Assembly: GCA_937920635.1 (NCBI GenBank) | Contig: CAKZUE010000054.1 | Location: 62,001-126,000, forward strand | DNA from: an uncultured Bryobacteraceae bacterium | GTDB taxonomy: Bacteria; Acidobacteriota; Terriglobia; Bryobacterales; Bryobacteraceae | Direction of reading: 5' to 3' | DNA length: 64,000 nt | Part shown: piece after piece, positions 24,101 to 31,742 of the stretch | Layout of the letters: every line of letters begins with the position of its first letter | How positions within the stretch are numbered: position 1 is the stretch's first letter | Notes under the pieces: generated by a model | What the model saw: the letters and a program-made list of their open reading frames with translations, nothing else | Told to the model about the DNA's origin: nothing | Database searches by the model: none | Program-made: the position numbers and the translations under genes

Positions 24101-24623
24101 GCACCGCGTGACGGGAAGCGGGATTTACGAATTGCCTTTCGGCAAAGGGCGGAAGTTCGGCTCGTCGATGCCGCGGGCGCTGGAGTTCCTGGCCGGCGGC
24201 TGGCAGATCAGCGGCGTGTGGCAGTTCCAGAGCGGCGCGCCGCTGGGCTTCGGGCAGGCGCTGTTCGTGGACGATTCGAACAAGATCGCGCTGCCCTCAG
24301 ACCAGCGGAACACGGACCGGTGGTTCAACACGGACGTGTTCAACCGGAAGTCGACCGACGTGCTGGCGTGGAACGTGCGCACAGCGCCGCTGCGGTATTC
24401 CAACATCCGCACGGATACGCAGCGCCGGCTGGACCTGTCGGCGAACAAGACGTTCCGGGTAACGGAAGGCATCCGGGTGGTGTTCCGCGCCGATACGTTC
24501 AACGCCCGCAACGAGGTGGTGCTGCGGGCGCCGAACACGGATCCGGTGAACACGGCGTTCGGACGCGTGACGGCGCAGGAACCGCCGCGGTCGTGGCAGT
24601 TCTCATTGTCGGTGAAGTACTAG
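21132..24623 (+). CDS. Oar-like TonB-dependent outer-membrane receptor
   Basis: 1163 residues. A signal peptide (MRRTFWLAALAALLSPAVALAQ) precedes a carboxypeptidase-regulatory domain (GNILGRVTDPSGAVIPAAEV), a plug (TIDGVANLYSDG; GRTAGALVNVSTKGGTNELHG) and a long barrel ending in Tyr. It has the same architecture as the receptor at 8 kb but is not a recent copy. ATG 21132 is preceded by GCAGGAAG; ATG 21144 is possible. The in-frame extension to 20952 crosses the probable promoter and is rejected. Divergence from a membrane winged-helix regulator suggests ligand-controlled expression. Confidence 0.9.
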   Translation: MAGLMRRTFWLAALAALLSPAVALAQSQDARGNILGRVTDPSGAVIPAAEVKARNTATGVTVGARTNESGAYVLPFLPPGVYEVATEAPGFRKFVRGNIQVRVNENVQLDIQMTVGDLAEVVQVTAETPLLQTAEATLGQVVDERRILELPLFAGNAMDLVHLAPGTVNGTDMRLRKAPFNNAPSQFSTDGSGNYGNAFTIDGVANLYSDGTSPRVAFSPPQASLAEFKVQTSSFDASVGRTAGALVNVSTKGGTNELHGMMWYWLRHSKLDAPTIYQNRSNPPGYKLPIYQDHRYGISGGAPVILPRIYNGKNRTFWHFTYEANKFGDPNVGGSMISTVPSEAWRNGDLSDLLKLGANYQLYDPMTIATAPGGRFSRQPLPGNMYPKSRIHPVAQKLLALYPLPNQPGTADGRNNYFMSKPALEDYWTTIGRVDHAFNEKNRMFVRFHRDFWEEDKNRSFGNSVNGIILNRINRGIALDDVHMLSSTMVVNLRYGISAQEFPERRVSRGFDLSSLGFSQSLVSLIDKQYATIPRTAVGSLTTLSGWESGDGKTASISHNAVASLTWIRGAHNMRMGLDWMAFREFRARFPGDVSPDLSFSNAWARGPLDNSPAPPVGAEFIALLAGIPGGSLSRTGTYAEQDVYTALYFQDDWRVTPKLTLNLGLRAEHESPITERYNRSVTQFDEVNPNPIEAAAIANYARAPIPELAPQNFRVIGGVTFAGVGGNPRQYWRGQGIQWSPRFGLAYQLSPKTVLRAGHGIFYAPMGILRTNSILSGFSRSTPIVATNDSGLTWIADLANPLPGGLLPVLGAGDGLKTTLGQGTTSFALNRKMPPTHRFSFGFQHQLPGGIMVESSYVGSRSYRLPVSRPMSYTPKQYYSTLPYRDNATINFLTANFTSPFFGLYPNFTSRNITRAQLLTQYPHFSSVTFEDSVGYAWYHSMQNRLEKRFSQGWTLQMAWTWSKAMAADSYLNSFDALPYESIAALDRLHRVTGSGIYELPFGKGRKFGSSMPRALEFLAGGWQISGVWQFQSGAPLGFGQALFVDDSNKIALPSDQRNTDRWFNTDVFNRKSTDVLAWNVRTAPLRYSNIRTDTQRRLDLSANKTFRVTEGIRVVFRADTFNARNEVVLRAPNTDPVNTAFGRVTAQEPPRSWQFSLSVKY

Positions 24624-24655
24624 AAGCGGCAGAGGCGCGCCGGGGGCTGTGACTC

Positions 24656-24674
24656 GGGGCCGCTCGTGCGGCCG
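24656..24674 (-). repeat. GGCCG/GAGCGG palindromic repeat, copy 4
   Basis: On the minus strand it reads CGGCCGCACGAGCGGCCCC, matching the GCGCGAACGAGCGGCCCC end of copy 1 at 19028-19059. It sits 33 nt after the TonB receptor stop codon. Confidence 0.55.
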
Positions 24675-24901
24675 GAGAGCCTGATCCGCGCCCCGGGCGC
24701 CCCCAGCGGCGCGAGCCTGGGACGATTCCGCCGCAGCGCGGCGCTGCTTCGGGCTGGCGCGACGGCGGCCGGGTTCTCGCACGCCACCTTTCGCGCGGCT
24801 CTGAAGCCGCCCTTGCGCACTTGCGTGCCGCCGGCGTTGGCGCAGGCCGCACGTGAGCTTCATTGTGCGCACGGCTCATCATCGCCTGGCGAACGCAAAG
24901 T

Positions 24902-24938
24902 GCGAAGGCGCCAGTGGTATCTGGCACCTTCGCGATTT
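24902..24938 (+). terminator. Stem-loop terminator
   Basis: GCGAAGGCGCCAG (24902-24914) pairs with CTGGCACCTTCGC (24921-24933), 12 of 13 pairs with a 6-nt loop, followed by GATTTTA. It lies 280 nt after the receptor gene and 85 nt before the ECF sigma gene. Confidence 0.7.
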
Positions 24939-25022
24939 TACAGAGGGAGCGGGGTCACGCTGCTCCCTTCGTGAGATAGTGGAGAAGAAAATCGGCCGCC
25001 GGGCGTAATAGACAGCAGAGCC

Positions 25023-25571
25023 ATGACGGCCACAACCACGATGCCAGCGATGCCGGTGGGAGACGCAGCGGACAGCGGGCCGGAGAGCTTCGCAGAGTTT
25101 TTCGAGCGGGGCTGGAAGAAGGCCTACTGCTTTGCGTTGCACCTGGTGGGCGAGCGGGAACAGGCCATGGACATCACGCAGGAGGCCTACCTGCGGCTGC
25201 ACGAGCGGTGGGCGAGCCGCGACCCGGCGCGTGAGCCGACGGCGTGGCTGTATTCGGTGATCCGGAACCTGGCCATCGATCACCTGCGGCGCCGGGCGCG
25301 CAGGCAGGAGGCGGAAATCGATCAGGCGCTGCTCCGGTCGCCGGCGGCAGGGCCGGATAAAGCCGCCGAGCAGAGCGAACTGGCTGAACGGCTGTGGGCC
25401 GCGATTCGGTCTTTGCCGGCCGAGCAGCGCGAGATCCTGCTGCTGCGGGACTGGCACGGGCTGGACTACGGGCAGATTGCGGAGGTGCTGGGGTTGAGCC
25501 TCGGCACAGTCTCTTCGCGCCTGCATCACGCGCGCGAGAAAGTGCGCGAGCAGATGAGGAGGTATCTGTGA
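25023..25571 (+). CDS. ECF-family RNA polymerase sigma factor
   Basis: 182 residues. Region 2 is visible in DITQEAYLRLHERW and AWLYSVIRNLAIDHLRRRAR; region 4 in LPAEQREILLLRDWHGLDYGQIAEVLGLSLGTVSSRLHHAREKVREQ (given here as positions about 128-175 of the protein, ending in the helix-turn-helix). It directs RNA polymerase to a regulon that normally includes its own operon. ATG 25023 has no strong ribosome site. The stop overlaps the next start as GTGA, so it is coupled to its anti-sigma factor. Confidence 0.92.
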   Translation: MTATTTMPAMPVGDAADSGPESFAEFFERGWKKAYCFALHLVGEREQAMDITQEAYLRLHERWASRDPAREPTAWLYSVIRNLAIDHLRRRARRQEAEIDQALLRSPAAGPDKAAEQSELAERLWAAIRSLPAEQREILLLRDWHGLDYGQIAEVLGLSLGTVSSRLHHAREKVREQMRRYL

Positions 25572-26014
25572 CAGCACCGAACCAGCACGAGGAAATCCGC
25601 CAGATGTTGTCGGCCTATCTGGATGGCGAGCTGACCCAGGGCTCCGCGCAGAGAGTGCGGGTGCATCTGGAAGACTGCGAGGAATGCCGCCGGGCTTTCG
25701 AGGAGATGGCGCGGCTGCAAGAACTGACGAAGGAACTGGCTTTTGCCGAACCGCCGGAGGCGAGGATGAAAGACCTGGAGAAGAGCCTGAGCGTGCAGGC
25801 GCCGCGGCGCCTGGGGTGGCTGTTCGTGCTGGCGGGAGTGGCGGCGTGGTTCATTTATGGAACCATCACCTACATCCGCCACTGGCGGCCGCCGACGGTG
25901 GAAGAACTGATCGGCAGCGCGGTGGTGATCGGGTTCGTGCTGCTGTTTGTGAGCGTCGCCGTGGAGCGGTTGCGGCAGTTGCCCCATGACAAGTACCGGA
26001 GGATCGAGAAATGA
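25568..26014 (+). CDS. Anti-sigma factor with zinc-finger domain
   Basis: 148 residues. The N-terminal ZAS-type domain has the HxxxCxxC motif (HLEDCEECRR, about 29-38) that grips ECF sigma factors. Then come a linker (KDLEKSLSVQ) and two membrane helices, WLFVLAGVAAWFIYGTITYI and LIGSAVVIGFVLLFVSVAVE. It is therefore an inner-membrane anti-sigma that holds the upstream sigma factor inactive. GTG 25568 overlaps the sigma stop and is preceded by AGGAGG at 25557-25562. Its own stop overlaps the next start as ATGA. Confidence 0.9.
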   Translation: MTAPNQHEEIRQMLSAYLDGELTQGSAQRVRVHLEDCEECRRAFEEMARLQELTKELAFAEPPEARMKDLEKSLSVQAPRRLGWLFVLAGVAAWFIYGTITYIRHWRPPTVEELIGSAVVIGFVLLFVSVAVERLRQLPHDKYRRIEK

Positions 26015-26331
26015 TCATCACGACAAGCGAGACAATTGCAGGCAAGCGGATCGTGCGCACGCTGGGACTGGCGCGCGGCAACACGGTGCGGGCGCGGCAC
26101 ATCGGGCGTGACATCCTGGCCTGGCTGCGCAACATCGTCGGCGGCGAAGTACAGGAGTACACGAAGCTGCTGGCCGAGAGCCGCGAGCAGGCGCTGGACC
26201 GCATGGTGACGGAGGCGGAGATGCTGGGGGCGAGTGCCGTGGTCGGCGTGCGGTTCGTCACCTCGATGGTGGCGGAGGGCGTGGCTGAGCTGCTGGCGTA
26301 TGGGACGGCGGTGGTCGTCGAAGATGAATAG
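26011..26331 (+). CDS. YbjQ/UPF0145 family protein
   Basis: 106 residues. The family pattern is clear: a start like ITTSETIAGKRIVRTLGLARG, a central helix (EYTKLLAESREQALDRMV) and a GASAVVGVRFVTS strand, ending in a short acidic tail. YbjQ proteins form homopentamers; no biochemical function is firmly assigned. Here it is the third gene of a sigma/anti-sigma operon, with 4-nt overlap upstream and 8-nt overlap downstream, so it is probably part of the stress response controlled by that sigma factor. Confidence 0.88.
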   Translation: MIITTSETIAGKRIVRTLGLARGNTVRARHIGRDILAWLRNIVGGEVQEYTKLLAESREQALDRMVTEAEMLGASAVVGVRFVTSMVAEGVAELLAYGTAVVVEDE

Positions 26332-27640
26332 GCGGGCGCTGACACTGCTGCTGTGGGTCGGGGCCGCGGCGGCACCCGCGCAGGCGCCGGAGACGGCGGC
26401 GCGGGCGCGCGAGGCGGCAGGGCTGCTGGTGCGCGGCGAGTACGAAGCGCTGGCGGAGAAGTTCTCCGCCGAAATGCGCAAAGCCGCTCCACCGGAGATG
26501 CTGCGGAAGGCCGTGGGCGCGCAACTGGCCGCGCTGGGAGCGGTGAAGAAGATCGGCGAACCGGAGATCTCGAAGGCAGGGCCGATGGAGCTGGCCTTCG
26601 TGCCGGTGGAGTTCGAGCAGGGTTCGCTCCGGGTGCAAGTGTCGATCAACGCCGCGGGCGAGGTGGCAGGCCTGTTCCTGCGGCCTCCGGCGGCGGCTCT
26701 GTCCCGGGCGCGGCCGTCCTACAGCGCGCCTGAACGGTTCACCGAGCGCGAGGTGTCGGCGGGCGCGGCGGGCTGGCCGCTGCCTGCCACGCTGACGATG
26801 CCCCGGGGCGAAGGGCCGTTCCCTGCCCTGGCGCTGGTGCACGGGTCGGGGCCCAACGACCGTGACGAGACGGTGGGCGCGGCCAAGCCGTTCCGCGATC
26901 TGGCCGAGGGGCTGGCATCCTGCGGCGTGGCGGTGTTGCGTTACGAGAAGCGCACGCGGCAGCACGCCGCGAAGCTGGCGGCGGCCAAAGCGATCACCTT
27001 GCGGGACGAAGTGATCGACGACGCGCTGGCGGCGCTCGATCTGCTGCGGAAGACGCCCGGCGTGGATCCGGAGCGCGTCTTTCTGCTGGGCCACAGCCTG
27101 GGCGCGTGGGCCGCGCCTCTGATCGCGGCAGAAGACAAGCGGCTGGCAGGCGTCATCCTGATGGCGGCGCCGGCGCAGCCGCTCGAGGATCTGTACGTCG
27201 AACAGGTGCGCTACCTGCTGCCATTGCAGATGGGCGACACGGACGCCGCCCGCGAGAAATTGGCCGAGGCGGAAAGGGAAGCGGCTGCGGTGCGGCGCAT
27301 CCGCGAGACGGGGGAGGGGCCGGAGACGGCGCTGGGCGCGCCGCGCGCCTACTGGCTCTCCCTGCGCGGGCTGGATCCGCTGGCGGAGGCGGCGCGGCTC
27401 AACACCCGCATCCTCCTGCTGCACGGCGGGCGCGATTATCAGGTGACGGACGAAGATTACCGGCTGTGGCAGAAGGCGCTGGCCCGGCACCCGCGGACAG
27501 TGCTGAAGCGCTACGAGGCGCTGAACCACCTGTTCCAGGCGGGCGAGGGCAAAAGCCGGCCAGAAGAATATCAGCGGCCGGGCCATGTGGCGGGAGCAGT
27601 GATCGAAGAGATCTGCGGCTGGGTGCGGCAGGCGCGGTAG
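26324..27640 (+). CDS. Exported alpha/beta hydrolase with DUF3887-like N-domain
   Basis: 438 residues. A signal peptide (MNRRALTLLLWVGAAAAPAQA) precedes a ~100-residue cone-like domain (about 25-125) of the type often fused to such hydrolases. The alpha/beta hydrolase follows: oxyanion HGSG (173-176), nucleophile GHSLGAW (Ser258), acid HGGRD (Asp371) and base LNH (His402), all in place. It is probably a periplasmic esterase or peptidase-like enzyme; the substrate is unknown. ATG 26324 overlaps ybjQ by 8 nt, so it closes the ECF operon. Confidence 0.85.
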   Translation: MNRRALTLLLWVGAAAAPAQAPETAARAREAAGLLVRGEYEALAEKFSAEMRKAAPPEMLRKAVGAQLAALGAVKKIGEPEISKAGPMELAFVPVEFEQGSLRVQVSINAAGEVAGLFLRPPAAALSRARPSYSAPERFTEREVSAGAAGWPLPATLTMPRGEGPFPALALVHGSGPNDRDETVGAAKPFRDLAEGLASCGVAVLRYEKRTRQHAAKLAAAKAITLRDEVIDDALAALDLLRKTPGVDPERVFLLGHSLGAWAAPLIAAEDKRLAGVILMAAPAQPLEDLYVEQVRYLLPLQMGDTDAAREKLAEAEREAAAVRRIRETGEGPETALGAPRAYWLSLRGLDPLAEAARLNTRILLLHGGRDYQVTDEDYRLWQKALARHPRTVLKRYEALNHLFQAGEGKSRPEEYQRPGHVAGAVIEEICGWVRQAR

Positions 27641-27777
27641 CGGGCGGAGCTCTCAGAAAGCCAGGCGCGACGGGAGAGCCTTGCCCGGGTGCAGGGGCGG
27701 GTCGAGCCTGGGCTGCTTGCTTGCAGCCGGAATGCTTGAGGATTGCGGCCCAGAACAGAGGACGGGAGCAACGGGAA

Positions 27778-27954
27778 GCGCAGCCCTCGCGCGAGCGCGA
27801 GGGGAACCGTGGGGCGAAACGCAGCCCTCGCCCAAGGGCGAGGGGAATGCGTGCATGGAAGCGCAGCCCTCGCGCGAGCGCGAGGGGGAATCCGGAGGAA
27901 ATGGCGCCAGGCGACACGTTCGGCTTGCAGCCGCCGCCCGAGGGCGGCGGGAAA
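27778..27954 (+). repeat. Array of four hairpin repeats
   Basis: Four ~28-nt units at 27778-27806, 27820-27846, 27861-27890 and 27927-27954. The first three read GCAGCCCTCGC...GCGAGGGGAA with a perfect palindromic core (CCCTCGCGCGAGCGCGAGGG in units 1 and 3); unit 4 is a compensated variant, CCGCCGCCCGAGGGCGGCGG. Start-to-start spacing is about 42, 41 and 66 nt. Stem-preserving changes argue that the hairpin itself is maintained, as in REP/BIME elements. The array lies between a plus-strand gene end and a minus-strand gene end. Confidence 0.8.
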
Positions 27955-28020
27955 CCGCGCAGAGAAAGGCGCGGTGAAGTCCTGTCAGAAAAGGGCGCGG
28001 GAAAACCTGGGGCGGAGGGA

Positions 28021-28050
28021 AAAAGGGGAATTGTGTTCCTGTCCCCTTTT
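28021..28050. repeat. 30-nt imperfect palindrome, copy 2 / bidirectional terminator
   Basis: Identical over 30 nt to 12970-12999 (AAAAGGGG ... CCCCTTTT). It is 1 nt beyond the stop codon of the RND adaptor gene and is followed by extra T residues, so it can terminate from both sides. Confidence 0.8.
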
Positions 28051-28051
28051 T

Positions 28052-29275
28052 TCAGCTCTTGGGCGGCGCGCCCTGCTGGATTTTGATGGTCATGCCGGGC
28101 GTGAGGCGGGCGAGGTTCGAGACGGCGACGGTCTCGCCCGGCTCGAGCCCTTCCAGGATTTCGACCTCTTCGGGCAGGCGCTCCCCGACCTTCACCTCGC
28201 GAGCCTCGACGGTGGAATCGGGCTTGACAACGAAGCTCTTGTTGGAACCGAGGACATAGAGCACGGCGCGCGCGGGGACGACGGTGATCGTTTCGGCTTT
28301 TTCGGTCTGGATGCGGGCGCGGGCGTAGGAGCCGGGCTTGAGCTCGGCGCGGGGATTCTGGATGAGCGCTTCGACCACGAAAGTGCGCTTGGTCTGATCC
28401 ACGGTGGGCGAGATGCGCCAGACCTTGCCGGTGAACTTGCGGTCCGCAAAGGCCTCGAGGGAGACTTCGACATTCTGCCCGGCGCGCACCCACGGGCTCA
28501 TGCGCTCCGGCACCTCGATGCGCAGGCGGATGGGGTCGATCTTGACGAGCGTGAACAGGGGCGAGTTGGCACGGACATAAGCGCCGACGACAGCCTGGCG
28601 CTCCTTGACATAGCCGGCGAAGGGCGCGCGGACCACCGTGTCCCTCAGTTTCTTGCGCTGAAGGCTGAGGGCGGCCTTGAAGCGCTCGACCTCCTGGAGC
28701 AGGTTGCGGGTCTGGTTGCGGGTCTGGTCGTAGGCGGCCTGGGCAGCCTGGAAGCGGGCCAGAGCCTGGTCGAGGTCGGACTGGGGACCGATGCCCTGGT
28801 CGACGAGCTCGCGGACGCGCTTGTAGCGGGACTCGGCGTCGAACAGATCGGCGCGGGCGCGGCGGACGTCAGGGGCGTCCTCGATGTCCTTCAGGCGGTC
28901 GCCTTCGTTCTTCAGGCCGAGCCGCTCGAGGGACTGGCGGAGCTGCGCCTCCTGCTGGGCGACGAGGTAGCGCTGTTCCTCATCCGAGATGCGGGCCAGC
29001 ACCTGGCCTTCCTTGACCTGGTCGCCGAGATCGGCGGCGACTTCGACGAGCGGCCCGTCGACTTCCGCGCTGATGATGGCTTCGTCAAAAGGGAACAGCG
29101 TGCCGACGCTCTCGATGGCGCGCTGGATGGTGCGCTGGGCAACCTGAGCGACGCGCACGGCGCCGACTGCGCCTTCTTTCTTGGCGGCGGGCTGACTGTG
29201 ATTCCGGCAGCCGGAGACGAACAACAGAAAAATGGCGCAGACAAGCGCGGAGGAAATGGAGCGGGACGATGACAT
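28052..29275 (-). CDS. RND/HlyD-type periplasmic adaptor lipoprotein
   Basis: 407 residues. A lipoprotein signal ends at FVSGC (Cys23), so the protein is anchored to the inner membrane. The order is membrane-fusion-protein typical: a lipoyl half (EVDGPLVEVAADLGDQVKEGQ), a long coiled-coil hairpin (about 110-200), the second lipoyl half (VVRAPFAGYVKERQAVVGAYV) and beta-barrel and proximal domains. It would bridge an RND pump and an outer-membrane channel. Neither partner is adjacent, so it is an orphan here. ATG 29275 is chosen over the longer reading to 29323 because the lipobox then sits correctly. Confidence 0.88.
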   Translation of the reverse strand: MSSSRSISSALVCAIFLLFVSGCRNHSQPAAKKEGAVGAVRVAQVAQRTIQRAIESVGTLFPFDEAIISAEVDGPLVEVAADLGDQVKEGQVLARISDEEQRYLVAQQEAQLRQSLERLGLKNEGDRLKDIEDAPDVRRARADLFDAESRYKRVRELVDQGIGPQSDLDQALARFQAAQAAYDQTRNQTRNLLQEVERFKAALSLQRKKLRDTVVRAPFAGYVKERQAVVGAYVRANSPLFTLVKIDPIRLRIEVPERMSPWVRAGQNVEVSLEAFADRKFTGKVWRISPTVDQTKRTFVVEALIQNPRAELKPGSYARARIQTEKAETITVVPARAVLYVLGSNKSFVVKPDSTVEAREVKVGERLPEEVEILEGLEPGETVAVSNLARLTPGMTIKIQQGAPPKS

Positions 29276-29391
29276 GAATCCACCTGGGGAGCGGGCGGAA
29301 GACCGCCGCAAGCCCAAAAACATTCAGGCGCAAGCAGTGGCGGCAGGTTACCGGCAAGGGCCATTCTACCGAAGAGGCGCCGGAGCCCGCT

Positions 29392-31701
29392 TCAGGGAAC
29401 GATGCGGATGAAGACACCTGCGTCGCGGCCGAGGCCGTTGGGCTTGGCCGCCGCGCCGGCGATGTTCAGGTTGAGCGAAGTGGAATAGCCGCCGACGAAT
29501 ACGCTGCCGTCGGGACCGATGGCGATGCCGGTTCCGACGTCGGCGTTGGCGCCGCCGAACATGGTGGACCAGACCAACTGGGCTTCTCCCGTCTCCTCCT
29601 CCGCGAAGCGCGTCACGAAGATCTCGTACGAGCGGATGCGGGGCTGCTCGTAGCCGGGGAAGTTTTTCACGGGGAAGTCGGGCGAGGTGGTGTAGCCGGT
29701 GAGCGTGATGGAGCGGGTGAGCGGGTCGTAGGCCATGGCGTTGGGCACTTCGCTGCGGAGCCCGCCGAAGTAGGTGCAGAAGGGCGTGAAATTCACGCCG
29801 TAGCCGCGGAGATTCAGCTTGGCCAGAAAAGCGTCGGCGGCGCCGCGGCGGGAGCTCTGGTGCGCGCCGGGCGTGACGGGCAGATCGTCGGAGAAGCTGT
29901 AGCCGGAGATCCAGACCTCGTCCGGGGCGGTGACGGCGATGGCGGTGATCACATCGAGATCATTGCCGCCCCAATAGCCGCCGTAGAGGAACGAGTCAAA
30001 CCAGAGCTGATCGGGATCGATCTTGAGCAGGAAGCCGTCACCGACCGAGAGCGGGCTGCCGATCTGCACGTTGTCGGTGATGGGCAGATCCTCCGACATT
30101 GAGACGCCGGCCACATACACCTTGCCCTCTGAATCGAAGGCGACGGCGTTGGCGATGTCGGTGGAGGCGCCGCCGAAGTAGGTGGCGTAGACGAGCGAGG
30201 CGGGAGCTTCCTGGAAGGGATCGGCGACGACGAGAAACGCCTCGGTGCCGCCGCGGTTGGCGGGCTGGAGCGAGAGGCCGGAGACGACGAAGTTCAGGAA
30301 GCCGGAATCGGTGTAGCCGGCCACGGCGATGCGGCCATTGGGGCCGGCGGCGATGGCGGTGGGAGTGTCGGAGAGTTCGCCGCCGTAATAGGTGGAGAAT
30401 GTCAGCGCGTCGGGACCCGAGGAGAGGGGATCATACAGGGCGATGAAGATGTCGTATTGGGCGTTGCGCTTGGGCTGGAAGGCGTTCCAGGTGACGGGGA
30501 AGTTCTCCGAGGCGGTCTTGCCGGCGATGGCCACGCGGCGTCCGGCCATGGCGATGGAGAGGATCTCGTCCTCACCGCCGCCGCCGATGTAAGTGAAATA
30601 GGCCACGCGCCAGGAGTCACCCTCGGGCACGATCTTGGCCAGGAAGGCGTCGCGGGTGGTGATGTCGGGGACGTAGTAAAAGACACTCGTACCGGCGGGA
30701 TGAGCGGCGGGAGCCGTGCCGTTGACGCCGCGGCGGACGGTCCAGGTGGTGCCGCCGGCGATCTGGGTGACGGTCATGACCTCTTCGCCGATGGTGATCT
30801 CGTAAGTGGGGACAAAGGGGAAGCCGGTGGCGGAATCGACGGTGATGGTGTCGTCGGCGGCGGAGACGGCGGCGGCGAGCACGGTGGCGGCGCGCGAGCC
30901 GTTGCGCTCCCACTGGAAGGGATCGGTATTGGGGGCTACCGGGAGGATGGAGTTGGAGCTGCCGGCGATCCAGTAGCCGCCGGCGGGATCAGCCGCGACG
31001 CTACGGATGACTTCCATTTCGTCCCCGCCGAAGTAGCCGCCCCAGTCGATGACGGGATCGATGACGAGAGGCAGTCGGGGATCGTAGCTGCCTAGGATAA
31101 AGCGTGCCGAGGCGCCGTCCACGGCATAGCGGCTTTCAACAGGAATGCGGCGCGTGCCGGCGATCTGGTAGGCGACGGGGGGGCGCTGGCGGATGCGGCC
31201 ATTGAGCGAGAGGCTGCCGTCGGCTTCGAGCGCGGGCTGGGCGCCGCGGAAGTCGAGAACGATGGCGGAGGGATCGGCGCCGGGGGCGACGAGAAGATCG
31301 AACTCGAGCTCGCGCCCATTGGAGTAATAGACAGCGTCGATGCCCGGGTAGAGCTGGCGGGCGGCGACGCGGCGGTAGTGGGGGACGTCGTTGCGCCACT
31401 GGCGGCGGTCGCGTCCGACCAGATACTGGCTCTTGCCGGGCAGGGGTTCGAGCGGTTCGAGACGGGCGGGCTGGGCGCCACGGAACTCGAGGCGCGCGGC
31501 AAAGCCGGGCCGGGCGAGGTCTGCGCCGGTCGCGTCAATGGCGAGGGCCAGAGCGGGCGTGCGGCTGACGAACGTGCCCGGAGAGGGGCCGGGTTCAAAC
31601 CAGGCAGGAAGCTGGGAGAAGGCCGTGCGGGGGTCGGCTGAATCAGCCCCGGCGGCAGCCGCGAGAAGGAATGCGGCGCAAAAGACAGGCAAGATGCGCA
31701 T
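29392..31701 (-). CDS. Secreted SBBP-repeat beta-propeller protein
   Basis: 769 residues. After a signal peptide (MRILPVFCAAFLLAAAAG) comes an N-terminal domain typical of acidobacterial SBBP proteins (LEPLPGKSQYLVGRDRRQW; YPGIDAVYYSNGRELEFDL), then repeated blades with YFGG and SEGKVYVAG-like strands (for example YATYFGGASTDIANAVAFDS). Between the first blades (about residues 250-325) lies an extra domain with ITIGEEVMTVT and WTVRRGVNGTAPAAHPAGT, of a kind also found in phage-tail-associated proteins. The function is unknown, probably surface or extracellular binding. ATG 31701 has a TATAAT upstream; it stands alone. Confidence 0.78.
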   Translation of the reverse strand: MRILPVFCAAFLLAAAAGADSADPRTAFSQLPAWFEPGPSPGTFVSRTPALALAIDATGADLARPGFAARLEFRGAQPARLEPLEPLPGKSQYLVGRDRRQWRNDVPHYRRVAARQLYPGIDAVYYSNGRELEFDLLVAPGADPSAIVLDFRGAQPALEADGSLSLNGRIRQRPPVAYQIAGTRRIPVESRYAVDGASARFILGSYDPRLPLVIDPVIDWGGYFGGDEMEVIRSVAADPAGGYWIAGSSNSILPVAPNTDPFQWERNGSRAATVLAAAVSAADDTITVDSATGFPFVPTYEITIGEEVMTVTQIAGGTTWTVRRGVNGTAPAAHPAGTSVFYYVPDITTRDAFLAKIVPEGDSWRVAYFTYIGGGGEDEILSIAMAGRRVAIAGKTASENFPVTWNAFQPKRNAQYDIFIALYDPLSSGPDALTFSTYYGGELSDTPTAIAAGPNGRIAVAGYTDSGFLNFVVSGLSLQPANRGGTEAFLVVADPFQEAPASLVYATYFGGASTDIANAVAFDSEGKVYVAGVSMSEDLPITDNVQIGSPLSVGDGFLLKIDPDQLWFDSFLYGGYWGGNDLDVITAIAVTAPDEVWISGYSFSDDLPVTPGAHQSSRRGAADAFLAKLNLRGYGVNFTPFCTYFGGLRSEVPNAMAYDPLTRSITLTGYTTSPDFPVKNFPGYEQPRIRSYEIFVTRFAEEETGEAQLVWSTMFGGANADVGTGIAIGPDGSVFVGGYSTSLNLNIAGAAAKPNGLGRDAGVFIRIVP

Positions 31702-31742
31702 GATGGGTGTCAAGGCCCCGAGCGGGGAGGTCCAAACACTTC

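Larger units (their letters stand above)
24624..25022. other. Intergenic region with palindromes before the ECF sigma gene
   Basis: About 400 nt without a credible gene. It holds a fourth copy of the GGCCG/GAGCGG element at 24656-24674, several other GC-rich inverted repeats (for example CCGCAGCGCGG near 24731) and a strong terminator at 24902-24938. Short open frames here are Arg/Pro/Ala-rich and look random. Confidence 0.55.

Noticed and set aside
27778-27954. CRISPR-like array of regularly spaced palindromic repeats
   Set aside because: Only four units, spacers of 13-36 nt, strong full-length palindromes with stem-compensating variation and no cas genes; this fits REP-type hairpins.
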